A stretch of 64,000 bases of DNA from Psychrobacter sp. DAB_AL43B (GCF_900168255.1 NZ_LT799838.1:1054001-1118000); one strand, 5' to 3'. Positions 28,779-38,992 are shown, counted from the first letter of the stretch. Program-made: numbers and translations. Notes: generated by a model from the sequence alone, not told the origin.

Positions 28779-29360
28779 TCAGCTTTTATCAAAGACAGGT
28801 AGCGGATTAAAGCTAACCTCTGAGCGCGGCAGTTTAGCGACATCTTGCATACGCCAGTCATCTTTACCATCATTACTGACCTGTAAATAATACTTCGCTT
28901 TTAAGGGGTCAATCTGCACTTGCGCGCTGTACTTATTACCTTCTTGGTGTTGTAGTACCACATCGCGATCTTTTTTGATGTCGGTTGCATGCGAGATAGA
29001 TAAATCCAATGTATCAGGATAAGTTAGCGTCTCGCCATTAAGTAGCTTGCCTGTTTGCAAGCTTTTCTCAGGATAATTCAGATAAAAAGTAACATTACCA
29101 GCATCTGAAAACTGCATTTTACCGTGCAAGTCTAAATCATATGTCAGTTTATCACGTCCAACATCGTGATATAGCGTCTTGCCATCCATATACCAGTCGT
29201 CACGCACCACGCTATCACGAATTTGGTAAGAGTAATAGACAAACCAAATACAGGCAATAACCACAAAAGCTGGCATACCAATCACAAAGATAATGACCAT
29301 GTAGTTTTTATACCATGGTTGGCTATCTTGATGCTTAAAGTTCGGTGCTGGAGCAGACAT
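28779..29360 (-). CDS. fixH: FixH-family protein (cbb3 oxidase accessory)
   Basis: 193 residues from the ATG at 29360; an in-frame TTG at 29405 lacks a ribosome site. One N-terminal membrane helix (about 22-42, MVIIFVIGMPAFVVIACIW) is followed by a periplasmic beta-sandwich-like domain, the FixH/CcoH pattern. The motif YYSYQIRDSVVRDDWYMDGKTL fits the FixH family. It probably helps assembly or copper delivery to the cbb3 oxidase encoded nearby. It lies about 210 bases after ccoG on the same strand. The family call is fairly secure; its exact step is not. Confidence 0.8.
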   Translation of the reverse strand: MSAPAPNFKHQDSQPWYKNYMVIIFVIGMPAFVVIACIWFVYYSYQIRDSVVRDDWYMDGKTLYHDVGRDKLTYDLDLHGKMQFSDAGNVTFYLNYPEKSLQTGKLLNGETLTYPDTLDLSISHATDIKKDRDVVLQHQEGNKYSAQVQIDPLKAKYYLQVSNDGKDDWRMQDVAKLPRSEVSFNPLPVFDKS

Positions 29361-29572
29361 AAAATACCTATTAGTAAATAGTAAAGTACCACTTAAATCT
29401 AGCAACTGATAAACCCACCATTAAAAGCTGCTAGACGAATGATAATCAATAATCGCAGCCAGTATAGCTTGATTTAAAAGATACTGCATCTGCTAAGTGC
29501 CTGATTTATCTAAAATTTAAGCGTTCAATAAATAAGCCATTAGCAGAATAAGTTGGAGATTTTAATTAACCG

Positions 29573-30982
29573 TTACTGACCTTGAGTGGTAAAGATATTT
29601 TGCTTACTGACTTTATATTTACCATCTTCACTCACTACATTTAAAGTCACTGGCGTTTGACCTGATTCGATAATATCTGGATCACCATAAATACTGACGG
29701 ACATATCGAAGCTTTCACCCGGCTCTAACGGTACATCGTTAAAGCGCAGCTCTAAACTCATGCCATCTTGTGGCGCTAAAGTAATTTTATAAGTATGCGG
29801 CTCTTGTGTTTTATTGGTTAATTTTACAATATAGCTATTTTCAATCATCCCTTGAGCATTAGTTGAGGACAACTGGTTACGGTCACGGCGAATATCAATC
29901 TCTAATGGCACACGATCCGATAAGGCATAAATAACACCACCACATAACACTGCCAGTAGGGTCAGATAAGCAAAAAACCGCGGACTGAATACTCGGGTCT
30001 CTTCTTTTTCCACCAACTGCCGCTCCGTAGTATAACGAATCAGTCCCCGTGGATAACCAACCTTGTCCATAATCTCATTACAGGCATCGACACAAGCCGC
30101 GCACTGTATACAGGCTACTTGCAAACCATCACGAATATCAATCCCAGTAGGGCAGACCTGCACACACATTAGGCATTCAATACAATCACCTAAGTCTTCA
30201 GGATTGGTACCTTTTTTACGTGCGCCGCGAGGCTCACCACGCTCATAATCGTAAGAGACAACCAGTGTATCTTTATCGAACATCACACTTTGAAAGCGGC
30301 CATAAGGACAGATTTGAATACACATCTGCTCACGCATATAGCCAGCATTAACATAAGTAGAAAAGGCAAAGATAAATATTGAAACCCATATCCACGTTGC
30401 CCAATCAGGAAAGGGTATAAATCCGATCATTTGCCAACTTTGATATAGGGCATCTGTGCCCGACACATAGCTGACGAAAGTAGTTGCCGTAATCATCGAG
30501 AATACAAACCAAATAAAATAAACCAAAAAGCGCTTAAAAGCTTTGCTGACGCTCATCGGCTCTTTATCGAACTTAATACGTTTGTTACGGTCGCCAATCA
30601 CCAATTTCTCAGTGTATTGGAACATATGCGTCCAAATAGTCTGCGGACACGCATAGCCACACCACACTCGCCCTGCGTAAACGGTGACCATAAATAAAGT
30701 AAAAGCCGCAATGAGCGCAAATGCTGCAATAAAGTAGAAATCTTGGGTTAAAAAGGTCATCCCAAAAATATAGTAATGTTGCGATGGGACATCAAACCAT
30801 ATGGCTTGCCTACCGTTATAACGTATCCACGGTAGAATGAGGAACAGCGCCAAAAATGCATACATACTGATAATACGGATATTTTGATAAAATCCTGTGA
30901 CAAATCTAGGATGAATACGTTTTTTGGTGGCGTTAAGATCGACTTCAATAACAGGAATTCGATTGGGTTGTGGTGCTGACAT
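29573..30982 (-). CDS. ccoG: Cytochrome c oxidase accessory protein CcoG (FixG/RdxA)
   Basis: 469 residues. Four to five membrane helices lie in the first 220 residues with CGYACPQTIW between them. Two ferredoxin-type 4Fe-4S motifs follow (CIECLMCVQVCP and CIQCAACVDACN, with CIQICPYGRF before them), and the C-terminal 140 residues form an Ig-like domain (FixG C-terminal). CcoG reduces copper during cbb3 oxidase assembly. AGAGGCAAG precedes the ATG. It is downstream of ccoP but separated from it by a terminator and 470 bases, so it is its own unit. Confidence 0.94.
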   Translation of the reverse strand: MSAPQPNRIPVIEVDLNATKKRIHPRFVTGFYQNIRIISMYAFLALFLILPWIRYNGRQAIWFDVPSQHYYIFGMTFLTQDFYFIAAFALIAAFTLFMVTVYAGRVWCGYACPQTIWTHMFQYTEKLVIGDRNKRIKFDKEPMSVSKAFKRFLVYFIWFVFSMITATTFVSYVSGTDALYQSWQMIGFIPFPDWATWIWVSIFIFAFSTYVNAGYMREQMCIQICPYGRFQSVMFDKDTLVVSYDYERGEPRGARKKGTNPEDLGDCIECLMCVQVCPTGIDIRDGLQVACIQCAACVDACNEIMDKVGYPRGLIRYTTERQLVEKEETRVFSPRFFAYLTLLAVLCGGVIYALSDRVPLEIDIRRDRNQLSSTNAQGMIENSYIVKLTNKTQEPHTYKITLAPQDGMSLELRFNDVPLEPGESFDMSVSIYGDPDIIESGQTPVTLNVVSEDGKYKVSKQNIFTTQGQ

Positions 30983-31452
30983 AAACTTGCCTCTTTAAGA
31001 AAAGAATCAGTCTGCTGGCATGGGTAACAAACACCTATTTTAAAAACAAGATGCGTAGACGTGCGGTGTTATCAATGTCAGTAAGTAGTGGAGTCGTACT
31101 GCAAATCTGAATACTATTTCAACTACCAAATGAGCGATTATATATAACGAATTATAATAGCGACTATTTTAGCATTCTCCTTAGTATAAATGGGGAGACA
31201 ATCTAAAAAAACAATCATTATATGAATATAAATAGCGATTGATAGCCTATGTTTTACCTAGTCTGTAGTCTTAGCTATCAGAAAAAATTGATGATCAAAA
31301 TTATCTGTTAATAATGGATACTGACGTTCTAGTTAAATATCATTAACTCAATATATTGAACAAAATTATTTCAATAAAAAAGGAGAACTGCAATGACAGT
31401 TCTCCTTTTTAAATATTAACTTCTTATGAGTTAGCAATCTAACAAAGTGCTA
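30983..31452. other. Gene-free region between ccoG and ccoP
   Basis: No gene is seen. The right part contains the ccoP terminator; the rest is AT-rich and should carry the ccoG promoter. I could not identify convincing promoter or FNR-type sites. Confidence 0.5.
31376..31410 (-). terminator. Terminator of the ccoNOQP operon
   Basis: AAAAAGGAGAACTG (31377-31390) pairs perfectly with CAGTTCTCCTTTTT (31397-31410) around a 6-base loop, about 45 bases after the ccoP stop. Confidence 0.95.
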
Positions 31453-32601
31453 CTAATTAGCAGTAGCCGCTGCGGGTACTGCTGCTTTAGAAGCAGTGGC
31501 ATTGGCAGGCATTGTTACTTTGGCTGTTTGCGCACCTCGGTCTGATAGCGAATAAACATAAGCAGCAAGTAACATAATACGCTCGTTACCTAACTTAGTT
31601 TCCCACTCAGGCATTACACCGGCGCGACCATAACGAAGGGTCTCACGGATAGTTTCGCGGTCACCACCATAAAGCCAAATATTATCAGTTAGATTAGGCG
31701 CACCTGTTGAAATCATACCTTTACCTTCTGGACCGTGACAAAGTACACAGTTAGTCGGTTCTTTAAATATGGTTTCACCTTGGGCAACTTTAGCTTGATC
31801 AAGATCATAACCAGGCTGATTGCCAGAGATAGACAGGACGTATTCTGCAACCGCACGTACACCATCTTCACCGATTTGATCACGCCATGCTGTCATACCA
31901 CCAACGCGACCTTTATGTAGTGTGGTCAAGATATTAGTAGCTTCACCACCATATAGCCAATCGTTATCAGTCAGGTTAGGATAGCCAGTTGCACCTTTAG
32001 CGTTAGAACCATGGCACACCGAGCAGTTCTGTAAGAATAAGCGGCTACCGACCTTTAAAGCATTCGGGTTTTCAGAAAGCTTTTCTACATAAGGCGCAAG
32101 TTCTGCCGTTTTCTCATCAATTTTGGTCTGTAAGTCTGCTGGTGGAGTCTCGCTGCGACGCAATGTTGCTTGCATCTCAGATAGGCTAGCCAAGGTTTTA
32201 GTGGCACCACTAGCATCCGCTTTTGCCAAAATATTCTGCTCAAAGTTATCCGTAAATACTTTGTTGTTGCTCTCAAGGTCACTATTCAACTCGTTGTGAG
32301 AGGTCCATGGCACGGTTTTGCCATCCACTTCTACGGTTGCAATACCATCCCAGTGTTTTGGAAACATAGCGGGGAAGAATACCCAATAGGCAACACCCCA
32401 AATGATTGAACCAAAAAATATCACTAGCCACCATTTAGGCAGCGGCTTGTCGTATTCCTGAATACCGTCATAAGTGTGACCTGTGGTACCGTCTTCTTCT
32501 ACTTCTGGCTTATATTTCAATACCATTAGTAAAACACCGAGGATAAACGCCCAGCACATGAAACTCAGTACGGTAATCCAAGTACTCCAAAAAAATGTCA
32601 T
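31453..32601 (-). CDS. ccoP: cbb3-type cytochrome c oxidase subunit III (CcoP)
   Basis: A 382-residue membrane-anchored diheme cytochrome c. Two N-terminal membrane segments are followed by a periplasmic part with heme sites CSVCHG and CVLCHG. It carries electrons from soluble cytochrome c to CcoO and CcoN. It is longer than the usual roughly 300 residues: a charged, coiled-coil-like insertion of about 80 residues precedes the first heme domain, and an Ala-rich tail ends the protein. It overlaps ccoQ by four bases (ATGA). Confidence 0.95.
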   Translation of the reverse strand: MTFFWSTWITVLSFMCWAFILGVLLMVLKYKPEVEEDGTTGHTYDGIQEYDKPLPKWWLVIFFGSIIWGVAYWVFFPAMFPKHWDGIATVEVDGKTVPWTSHNELNSDLESNNKVFTDNFEQNILAKADASGATKTLASLSEMQATLRRSETPPADLQTKIDEKTAELAPYVEKLSENPNALKVGSRLFLQNCSVCHGSNAKGATGYPNLTDNDWLYGGEATNILTTLHKGRVGGMTAWRDQIGEDGVRAVAEYVLSISGNQPGYDLDQAKVAQGETIFKEPTNCVLCHGPEGKGMISTGAPNLTDNIWLYGGDRETIRETLRYGRAGVMPEWETKLGNERIMLLAAYVYSLSDRGAQTAKVTMPANATASKAAVPAAATAN

Positions 32602-32780
32602 CGTTTATCCTTATTGCGCTGCTCTTCAGATAAGGCTTCTACATCCTCGTCATCAAGCGCAAGTTGTGCATCTTCTTCGAAGCGTTTTTTGTTTTTTGGC
32701 GAATACGCCCACCACGCCACACCTATAAAAGCTACGAAGGCAGAAACGGTTGCAATTGTTTGTAATTCACCAATACCCAT
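32598..32780 (-). CDS. ccoQ: cbb3-type cytochrome c oxidase subunit CcoQ
   Basis: 60 residues with one membrane helix (IATVSAFVAFIGVAWWAYSP) and a charged acidic tail, the typical CcoQ/FixQ form. It stabilises the oxidase and is not catalytic. The start overlaps the ccoO stop by one base (TAATG) and its stop overlaps the ccoP start. Confidence 0.92.
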   Translation of the reverse strand: MGIGELQTIATVSAFVAFIGVAWWAYSPKNKKRFEEDAQLALDDEDVEALSEEQRNKDKR

Positions 32781-33418
32781 TAGCGCTGTCCTTCCATTGC
32801 AGTACCTAATTGCTGTAAATAGGCAACCAAAGCATCAAGCTCAGTGGCACCAAGCACAGCATCTGGCGCTCCTTCGATATCTTCTTCAGTATAAGGAACC
32901 CCGAAGCGATCGCGGAATAGACGCATTTTGGTTTGAACATTGGACCCATTAACTTCGTTGGTCGCAAGCCAAGGGAAACCAGGCATAACTGATTCAGGCA
33001 CTAACGAACGTGGTGCGATGAGATGTTGTTTTTGCCAATCTTCAGAATAGCGGCCACCGACACGTGCTAGATCAGGTCCAGTACGTTTCGAGCCCCATAA
33101 GAATGGATGATCCCACGTTGATTCTGCAGCACGTGAGTACGGCCCATAACGTTCAACTTCAGCACGTAGCGGACGAATCATTTGGGTATGACAAACGTGA
33201 CAACCTTCACGAATATAGATGTCACGACCTTCAAATTCAAGCGCAGTCCACGGTTCCATAGCAGGAAGGGGAGCGTTCACCCCACCTTCTTCAGGACCCT
33301 TGTTATCATATATTAGCGGTACGATTTCAACTAGCGTTGCAAAACTAATAGCAATCACAATACCGATGACCAACAAGCCTGTATTTTTTTCAATAATTTC
33401 ATGCGGTGTACCAGCCAT
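32780..33418 (-). CDS. ccoO: cbb3-type cytochrome c oxidase subunit II (CcoO)
   Basis: A 212-residue monoheme cytochrome c. It has an N-terminal membrane anchor (about 13-32), the heme site [11 protein letters not shown] and an axial-ligand region around VMPGFPWL. It passes electrons from CcoP to the CcoN active site. It lies nine bases after ccoN and overlaps ccoQ, so all four genes form one tightly coupled operon. Confidence 0.96.
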   Translation of the reverse strand: MAGTPHEIIEKNTGLLVIGIVIAISFATLVEIVPLIYDNKGPEEGGVNAPLPAMEPWTALEFEGRDIYIREGCHVCHTQMIRPLRAEVERYGPYSRAAESTWDHPFLWGSKRTGPDLARVGGRYSEDWQKQHLIAPRSLVPESVMPGFPWLATNEVNGSNVQTKMRLFRDRFGVPYTEEDIEGAPDAVLGATELDALVAYLQQLGTAMEGQR

Positions 33419-33427
33419 GATCGCTCC

Positions 33428-34909
33428 TTATACGTTAGCTGCCGAAGGTTTATCAACACTAGGTTCATGATCCGTTGGGTCAGCGATATCTACAGGCTTT
33501 CCTTCTGGCATCTTAAGTGTTTTATAAACGTTATATGCCATCACAAACATACCCGATACATACAGTAAGCCACCAAAGGCACGACCAATATATGGGAAAT
33601 GTGAGAACTCAACCGTATCAACGAAGCTATATACTAAAGTACCATCTGGATTGGTAGCAAGCCACATCATGCCTTGGCCAATACCTGAAATCCACATTGA
33701 TACGATATAGAAGATAGTACCCGCTGTCGCCAACCAAAAATGCGTGGTGATTAAGCTGATTGAATACATTTTTGGCTTGTTATAGATACGTGGTAACAGT
33801 ACATATAACGAACCAATGGTAATCATACCAACCCAACCAAGTGCACCTGAGTGTACGTGACCGACTGTCCAATCCGTATTATGCGATAAAGCATTGACGG
33901 TCTTAATCGACATCATTGGACCTTCGAAGGTTGACATTGCATAGAATGACAATGCCACAATCATAAAGCGAATGATCGGATCGGTACGTAATTTATCCCA
34001 ACTGCCTGATAAAGTAAGTACACCGTTAATCATACCACCCCAAGACGGTGCGAATAGGATGATTGAGAATACCATTGCCAAAGACTGCGTCCAATCTGGA
34101 AGCGCTGAATAATGCAAATGATGCCCACCAGCCCACATATAAGAGGCGATTAGTGCCCAAAAGTGAACGATAGACAAACGATAAGAATAAATAGGACGAC
34201 CAATCTGTACCGGAACGAAGTAATACATCATCCCAAGGAAGGCTGCCGTTAAGTAAAAACCTACTGCATTATGCCCGTACCACCACTGCACCATCGCATC
34301 GGTTGCACCGCCAAATAATGAATAAGATTTAAACGCACTAACAGGAATAGCCATACTGTTTACGATATGCAGTAGTGCAATCGTAATAATAAAGGCTGCA
34401 AAGAACCAGTTAGCCACATAAATATGTGAGGTCTTACGTTTGATGAGCGTACCAAAGAAAACGATGGCATAAGAAATCCATACCAAGGCAATCAAGATAT
34501 CGATTGGCCACTCCATCTCAGCGTATTCTCTGGTCGTAGTTAAACCTAGAGGAAGCGTAATCACTGCTGACACGATAACCGCTTGCCAACCCCAAAAGGT
34601 AAACCAAGCTAGGTAAGGAGCAAATAATCTTGTCTTACACGTACGTTGAACGATGTAGTAAGACGTTGCGAACAAAGCACTACCACCGAATGCAAAAATA
34701 ACCGCATTGGTATGCAGTGGTCTTAGACGACTAAATGTCAACCATGGAATGTCAAAGTTGAGTGCTGGCCATGCTAACTGTGAAGCAATGAACACGCCAA
34801 GACTCATGCCGATGATGCCCCAAACTACGGCCATTATCGTAAAGAATCTTACGACAGTAATTTCGTACTCACGGTCAACTGGGGCGACTGCTGTGTTTTG
34901 TAAACTCAT
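33428..34909 (-). CDS. ccoN: cbb3-type cytochrome c oxidase subunit I (CcoN)
   Basis: A 493-residue, twelve-helix catalytic subunit of the high-affinity terminal oxidase. Copper-ligand motifs [13 protein letters not shown] and [13 protein letters not shown], heme-ligand histidines in [10 protein letters not shown] and [11 protein letters not shown], and the overall length fit CcoN. It reduces oxygen to water at heme b3-CuB and pumps protons. First gene of the ccoNOQP operon, with an 850-base gap upstream that holds a large inverted repeat. Confidence 0.97.
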   Translation of the reverse strand: MSLQNTAVAPVDREYEITVVRFFTIMAVVWGIIGMSLGVFIASQLAWPALNFDIPWLTFSRLRPLHTNAVIFAFGGSALFATSYYIVQRTCKTRLFAPYLAWFTFWGWQAVIVSAVITLPLGLTTTREYAEMEWPIDILIALVWISYAIVFFGTLIKRKTSHIYVANWFFAAFIITIALLHIVNSMAIPVSAFKSYSLFGGATDAMVQWWYGHNAVGFYLTAAFLGMMYYFVPVQIGRPIYSYRLSIVHFWALIASYMWAGGHHLHYSALPDWTQSLAMVFSIILFAPSWGGMINGVLTLSGSWDKLRTDPIIRFMIVALSFYAMSTFEGPMMSIKTVNALSHNTDWTVGHVHSGALGWVGMITIGSLYVLLPRIYNKPKMYSISLITTHFWLATAGTIFYIVSMWISGIGQGMMWLATNPDGTLVYSFVDTVEFSHFPYIGRAFGGLLYVSGMFVMAYNVYKTLKMPEGKPVDIADPTDHEPSVDKPSAANV

Positions 34910-35760
34910 TGGATGATTCCTTTACAGCCCGAATTATCAACAGAATTAACTAACTCTCCGCGGCATCTGTATTATATAAAAATATATAACCAGATAAGGA
35001 TTGCGGTACATGCTGTTTTTTGACTTATCTTATCAGGCTGACGTTATTAACTATCAAGCTAAGCTTTCGCTAGGTATCTGCTGCTGATGGGCAGAGAACA
35101 GCGCTAAAAATGCACGGCACTCACAGCTAGTCGATAGTAGGATTGTTAATAAAATGTCAGGTTTAATAAGAAAGTATGCCTTCCTTGAGCATCAAACATC
35201 TATTGAGGCGAAGTATTTATCTTCATTATTACTGATAAAAAAAGTACTAACGAAGATAAATACTGATATTCAACTGGTGATAAAAAACTTATCGACCATC
35301 AATGTATGCTAGCGGTGGCTGACAAAAAAACATGTTTACGTAATGTTTAGTTAAAACTCCCGACTCTGTTTAAGGGTATTGTAACGCAAACCTAATAAAA
35401 TATCATCAGAACTATGCGCCAAAATACAAACTCTTTGGTAAAAATATTAGCAAGCAACTTATTATTGCTGCACTATCCACCTATTTTATACCCAATCTTC
35501 ATACTATTCTAGGGGTGAAAAAATATACTGGTAACAAGGTTAAAAAACAAATTATTCACAAGGTTTTGTAACAATTGCAGTGCTAGCGCTACAAATAGGT
35601 TTTACTTATTATGAAGTCGCATCTTATAATGAGACTGAGTATGGTAAGTAATAGAGTGTTTTTGACAGCAATGTTAATAACACTTTGATCATTTAAATAG
35701 CGGTCAGGCTAGGGTTATAAACAGCATTAGCCTACCATAATAAGCATTAAGGATAATAAT
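34910..35760. other. Long intergenic region between ccoN and the SCP2 gene
   Basis: 850 bases with no convincing gene on either strand. It holds the divergent promoters of the cbb3 operon and the SCP2 gene. A 13-base perfect inverted repeat lies at 35212-35264. I looked for an FNR/ANR box (TTGAT-N4-ATCAA) and found none with correct spacing. Confidence 0.55.
35212..35264. repeat. 13-base inverted repeat upstream of ccoN
   Basis: AGTATTTATCTTC (35212-35224) is perfectly repeated inverted as GAAGATAAATACT (35252-35264) with a 27-base spacer. There is no adjacent T-run, so it is not an obvious terminator. It may be a regulator site, an mRNA leader hairpin about 300 bases upstream of ccoN, or a remnant of a mobile repeat. 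Confidence 0.85.
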
Positions 35761-36150
35761 ATGGCAGTTTTTTTGACAGATGAGTGGTTCGATCAAGTTG
35801 AACAGATGGGTAACGAGGCCGGTGAGTTAAATTTACCACCTGCGCTGGCTAATATGATTGTTAATCTCAAAGTATCTGACGCCGAACAAGATATCGAAGC
35901 CAGTTTCGCGGATGGTTTATTACATCGCGGCTTAAATGACGCGGCGACGACCACCTTGTTGCTTGATCGCAGCATTTTACAGTCGATCATCACAGATTTC
36001 GATACCAATGAGATCATGGGCGCGTTTATGGGTGGTAAAATCCGTGTCGAAGGTGATATGTCACAATTGATGGCGGTACAAACTGCCCGTCCAAGTGCTG
36101 AGCAAAAAGAGCTTTATAGCCGTATTAAATCAATGACCACGATGGCTTAA
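35761..36150 (+). CDS. SCP2 sterol-binding-domain protein
   Basis: 129 residues, a single SCP2-like domain: the start resembles a short helix-rich cap, then LKVSDAEQDIEASF and the C-terminal signature AFMGGKIRVEGDMSQLMA. SCP2 folds bind hydrophobic ligands such as lipids in a tunnel. No signal peptide is present, so it is cytosolic. AAGGATAATAAT lies before the ATG. It is a single gene with its own terminator. The ligand is unknown. Confidence 0.82.
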   Translation: MAVFLTDEWFDQVEQMGNEAGELNLPPALANMIVNLKVSDAEQDIEASFADGLLHRGLNDAATTTLLLDRSILQSIITDFDTNEIMGAFMGGKIRVEGDMSQLMAVQTARPSAEQKELYSRIKSMTTMA

Positions 36151-36183
36151 TTTTTTATTGATTTACTTATGTTTAGCTCAAGT

Positions 36184-36216
36184 AAAAAGCCCCTAATGGA
36201 TAATTAGGGGCTTTTT
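36184..36216 (+). terminator. Terminator of the SCP2 gene
   Basis: AAAAAGCCCCTAAT (36184-36197) pairs perfectly with ATTAGGGGCTTTTT (36203-36216), with T-runs on both strands. It could also stop transcripts from the converging gene at 36280-37263. Confidence 0.95.
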
Positions 36217-36279
36217 ATTTGAGCGTTCAACCTGATTGTGAGCGCCCGTTAAATTCTAAAATGAGCGGTTCAAAGCTTA

Positions 36280-37263
36280 CTAGCTGGCTTTTGATTGTTG
36301 TGCAGCCGCTTGTGGTTTCTGATTTTCTTTATAAATAGCAGCTTGTAGCCAGACATTCGCTTGCACATAATCATGAACTTTAATAGAGGTAGTCTCTGGC
36401 GTTTTGAGCGCGCCAATACGCACCACAAATGGATCGGCATCTTGCTCACGTAATATGACGACATCAAATAAAATGATTGGCTTACCATTGAATAGCGTGT
36501 CCTGCTTGCCAAGCACCTGACCTTGACACCATGCTTCGTCTTCTTGTCCCAAGGTGTCGCCAAATAGATAGGCACACATGTGGCCCAAATTGATCTCTAC
36601 TGGTGCCATTTGTTCTTTGGTTTCTGGCTGCCACTCTTTGATCTGCTCTTGTAAATCGTCGGGTATTTTTCCGTCATTGGCAGCGACAATATCATTAAAG
36701 GCACGGTGATAGCGGATAGACTCTTGGTCTTCCACCATAATCACCTCGTTTTGTTCACTTAGCTTAATCTCATGCGCCCAAGCACTAAGATTGACGAAAT
36801 AAGCCATATCTTGCTGATACAAATGACGGTTGGCGGTATAAAGTTGATCAAAAGCATAGATGATACTACCGTCAGTCGTGCGTAAGCGTAGTACCGCATC
36901 GTGTGAGTTGTCATTGACAATCATACGTTCGATTTTACATGTCAATCCATAGGGGCTATCAACACAAGGATAGGCATTGATAAAACATTCAGGCTTACCA
37001 TCTTTCATAGCCAGTACTTGATTGATGTGACAAGGCTGGTCTTCAGATAGGAGCAAGCAGCTGTCTTTTGCGGCACTGACGCTGGTATTAAGTCCCTTAG
37101 GCATTGCGGCCTGCTCAATCATCTTCTGTAACCATTCTGGTACATCATGACTCATGTCATCGGTCAAAATACGCCAATGATCAGCATGACCTGCGGACTG
37201 CTCGTCAGTTAAAGTGATTTTGGTGGGAGATTGGATGTTTTTATATTGGTAATTAATAGTCAT
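36280..37263 (-). CDS. Conserved-looking protein of unknown function
   Basis: About 327 residues from the ATG at 37263 (GAG ten bases upstream); the frame opens nine codons earlier. It contains no signal peptide, membrane helix or known motif. Visible traits: cysteines in KDSCLLLSEDQPCHI and INAYPCVDSPYGLTCKIERM, a centre with YAFDQLYTANRHLYQQDMAYFVNLSAWAHE, and a C-terminal part that reads like a beta-rich or OB-like fold (FVVRIGALKTPETTSIKVHDYVQANVWLQ). It is a single gene between the SCP2 and lol genes. I do not recognise the family. Confidence 0.6.
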   Translation of the reverse strand: MTINYQYKNIQSPTKITLTDEQSAGHADHWRILTDDMSHDVPEWLQKMIEQAAMPKGLNTSVSAAKDSCLLLSEDQPCHINQVLAMKDGKPECFINAYPCVDSPYGLTCKIERMIVNDNSHDAVLRLRTTDGSIIYAFDQLYTANRHLYQQDMAYFVNLSAWAHEIKLSEQNEVIMVEDQESIRYHRAFNDIVAANDGKIPDDLQEQIKEWQPETKEQMAPVEINLGHMCAYLFGDTLGQEDEAWCQGQVLGKQDTLFNGKPIILFDVVILREQDADPFVVRIGALKTPETTSIKVHDYVQANVWLQAAIYKENQKPQAAAQQSKAS

Positions 37264-37712
37264 GAATATACTCAAACTTAAGTCAGCCATGAGGTTTGGC
37301 TCTGAAACTGTGATTGCTGACTACCATGCAACATCTTAGATGGTTGGTTTATGGTAGCTCGCAATGTCGTTAGTAAAGAGGCAACAAACAACAATGATGG
37401 GTTAATGACAATTGTCCTTAGCCTACAATATATAGGTATAGACGCAAAGAATAGCAAGTCCCTCATGAAAAATAATAATAAAACCTAAATTTTTATTAAA
37501 AAATCTGGGCAGTTTGCGCGAATGACTGGCACATATAAGCCGAATTGTGTCAAACTAGCTCCCTTTTGACAGCCGCATTTGGCTTGTCTTATACCCTGTT
37601 TTTGTGTTCGATTGATATGTTTCTGTGGCAGGTGCAAAATGTTGATGCCGCTGCCGCTATTTGTTTTGTAACATACATAAAGTCGCACGTAGATAAGATA
37701 AAGAGTTTGAAT
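37264..37712. other. Divergent intergenic region upstream of lolF
   Basis: About 450 bases between the unknown minus-strand gene and the lolF start. Open frames run into it from lolF, but they lack ribosome sites and family similarity, so I treat it as non-coding promoter DNA. Confidence 0.5.
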
Positions 37713-38948
37713 ATGTTTCGTCCTTTAGCGTTATTTATCGGCTTACGGTACACCCGAGCAGAGCGTAGTAATGGTTTTATCTCCTTTATATCTCTAATCT
37801 CGATGATTGGTTTGACTCTTGGCGTGGCAGTATTGATTACGGTACTATCGGTCATGAATGGCTTCGATCGTGAGCTAAAAACTCGTATTTTGGGTATGGT
37901 GCCGCAAGCGACTGTCACTTCAACCGAGATTATTGGTGATTGGAAGCAAATAGCGGATAAGATTAAAGAAGATCCAGAAGTCGCTGCTGTTGCACCTTTC
38001 ATTCAGTTGCAAGGTATGCTGACCTCCAATGGTCAAGTGGCAGGAATTATGGTCACAGGCGTTGACCCTGAGTATGAAAAAAACGTTTCTATCATTAACG
38101 AGCATATGGTGGAAGGGAGCATTGATACGCTACAAAATGGCGAGTTCAGTATTGTGCTAGGCGAAGGAATGGTGCAATCTTTGGGTTTGCAATTGGGCGA
38201 CAAAGTGACTTTAGTGCTGCCAGAAGCATCGCCATCACCTGCAGGCGTGATACCGCGCTTTAAGCGTTTTACCTTAACCGGAATATTTACCATCAGTCCA
38301 GAAGTGGACAGTCTCATGGCATTTATTCCTATGGGTGACGCTGCAAAATTACTGCGACTCCCAGATGGGGCGCAGGGTATCCGTATGAAGCTTGATGATA
38401 TCTTTAACGCACCGATGGCGGCGCAAAAAGCCGCAGCGATTGCACCTGAACAGTTGTATCCTAGCGATTGGACACAAACGCACGGTAATCTGTTTGGTGC
38501 CATTCAGATGGAAAAAGCAATGGTAGGGTTGCTGCTATTTTTAATTATCCTAGTTGCTGCTTTTAATATTGTTTCAAGTTTGGTCATGTTGGTCACCGAT
38601 AAAAAAGCGGATATCGCTATCTTAAAAACTTTTGGCGCGTCCCCTCGTTTGATTACTCAGGTCTTTATGGTTCAGGGTATAGTCATCGGTTTTATCGGAA
38701 CGATTGCTGGCACGATATTGGGCGTGATATTTGCGTTGACAGTCAGTGATATTTTGGGCTTTATCAACCAAAGCTTTGGTCTAAATTTATTTGATGCTTA
38801 TTTTGTTAATTATCTGCCATCGCAGCTGCGCTTGACAGATGTGGTGCTGATTACGAGCGCGTCATTTGTGTTGAGCTTTTTGGCAACTATCTATCCAGCA
38901 CGCCGAGCGGCTAAGATCCAGCCTGCGCAAACGCTGCGTTACGAGTAA
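37713..38948 (+). CDS. lolC: Lipoprotein-releasing ABC transporter permease (LolC/LolE type, LolF)
   Basis: 411 residues from the ATG at 37713 (AAGAG upstream); the longer upstream frame is not family-like. It has an N-terminal helix in FISFISLISMIGLTLGVAVLITVLSVMNGFDRELKTRILG, a large periplasmic domain (about 60-265) and three C-terminal helices with the MacB/FtsX-type permease fold. It extracts outer-membrane lipoproteins from the inner membrane for LolA. Only one permease gene precedes lolD, as in one-permease LolF systems, so it probably works as a homodimer. Confidence 0.92.
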   Translation: MFRPLALFIGLRYTRAERSNGFISFISLISMIGLTLGVAVLITVLSVMNGFDRELKTRILGMVPQATVTSTEIIGDWKQIADKIKEDPEVAAVAPFIQLQGMLTSNGQVAGIMVTGVDPEYEKNVSIINEHMVEGSIDTLQNGEFSIVLGEGMVQSLGLQLGDKVTLVLPEASPSPAGVIPRFKRFTLTGIFTISPEVDSLMAFIPMGDAAKLLRLPDGAQGIRMKLDDIFNAPMAAQKAAAIAPEQLYPSDWTQTHGNLFGAIQMEKAMVGLLLFLIILVAAFNIVSSLVMLVTDKKADIAILKTFGASPRLITQVFMVQGIVIGFIGTIAGTILGVIFALTVSDILGFINQSFGLNLFDAYFVNYLPSQLRLTDVVLITSASFVLSFLATIYPARRAAKIQPAQTLRYE

Positions 38949-38992
38949 TATAAAGGCGTAAATGCCACTATAAATAAAATAAAGGAAGCATT

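Noticed and set aside
34910..35760. Possible FNR/ANR box for the cbb3 operon
   Set aside because: Only half-sites with wrong spacing (such as TTGAC with TATCA, or TTGAG with ATCAA one base apart) were found.
37545..37712. N-terminal extension of the lolF frame
   Set aside because: No ribosome site, not similar to the family; the ATG at 37713 gives the conserved N-terminus.
38033..38503. 156-codon frame opposite the lolF permease
   Set aside because: Antisense shadow of a strongly conserved permease; no ribosome site or motif.
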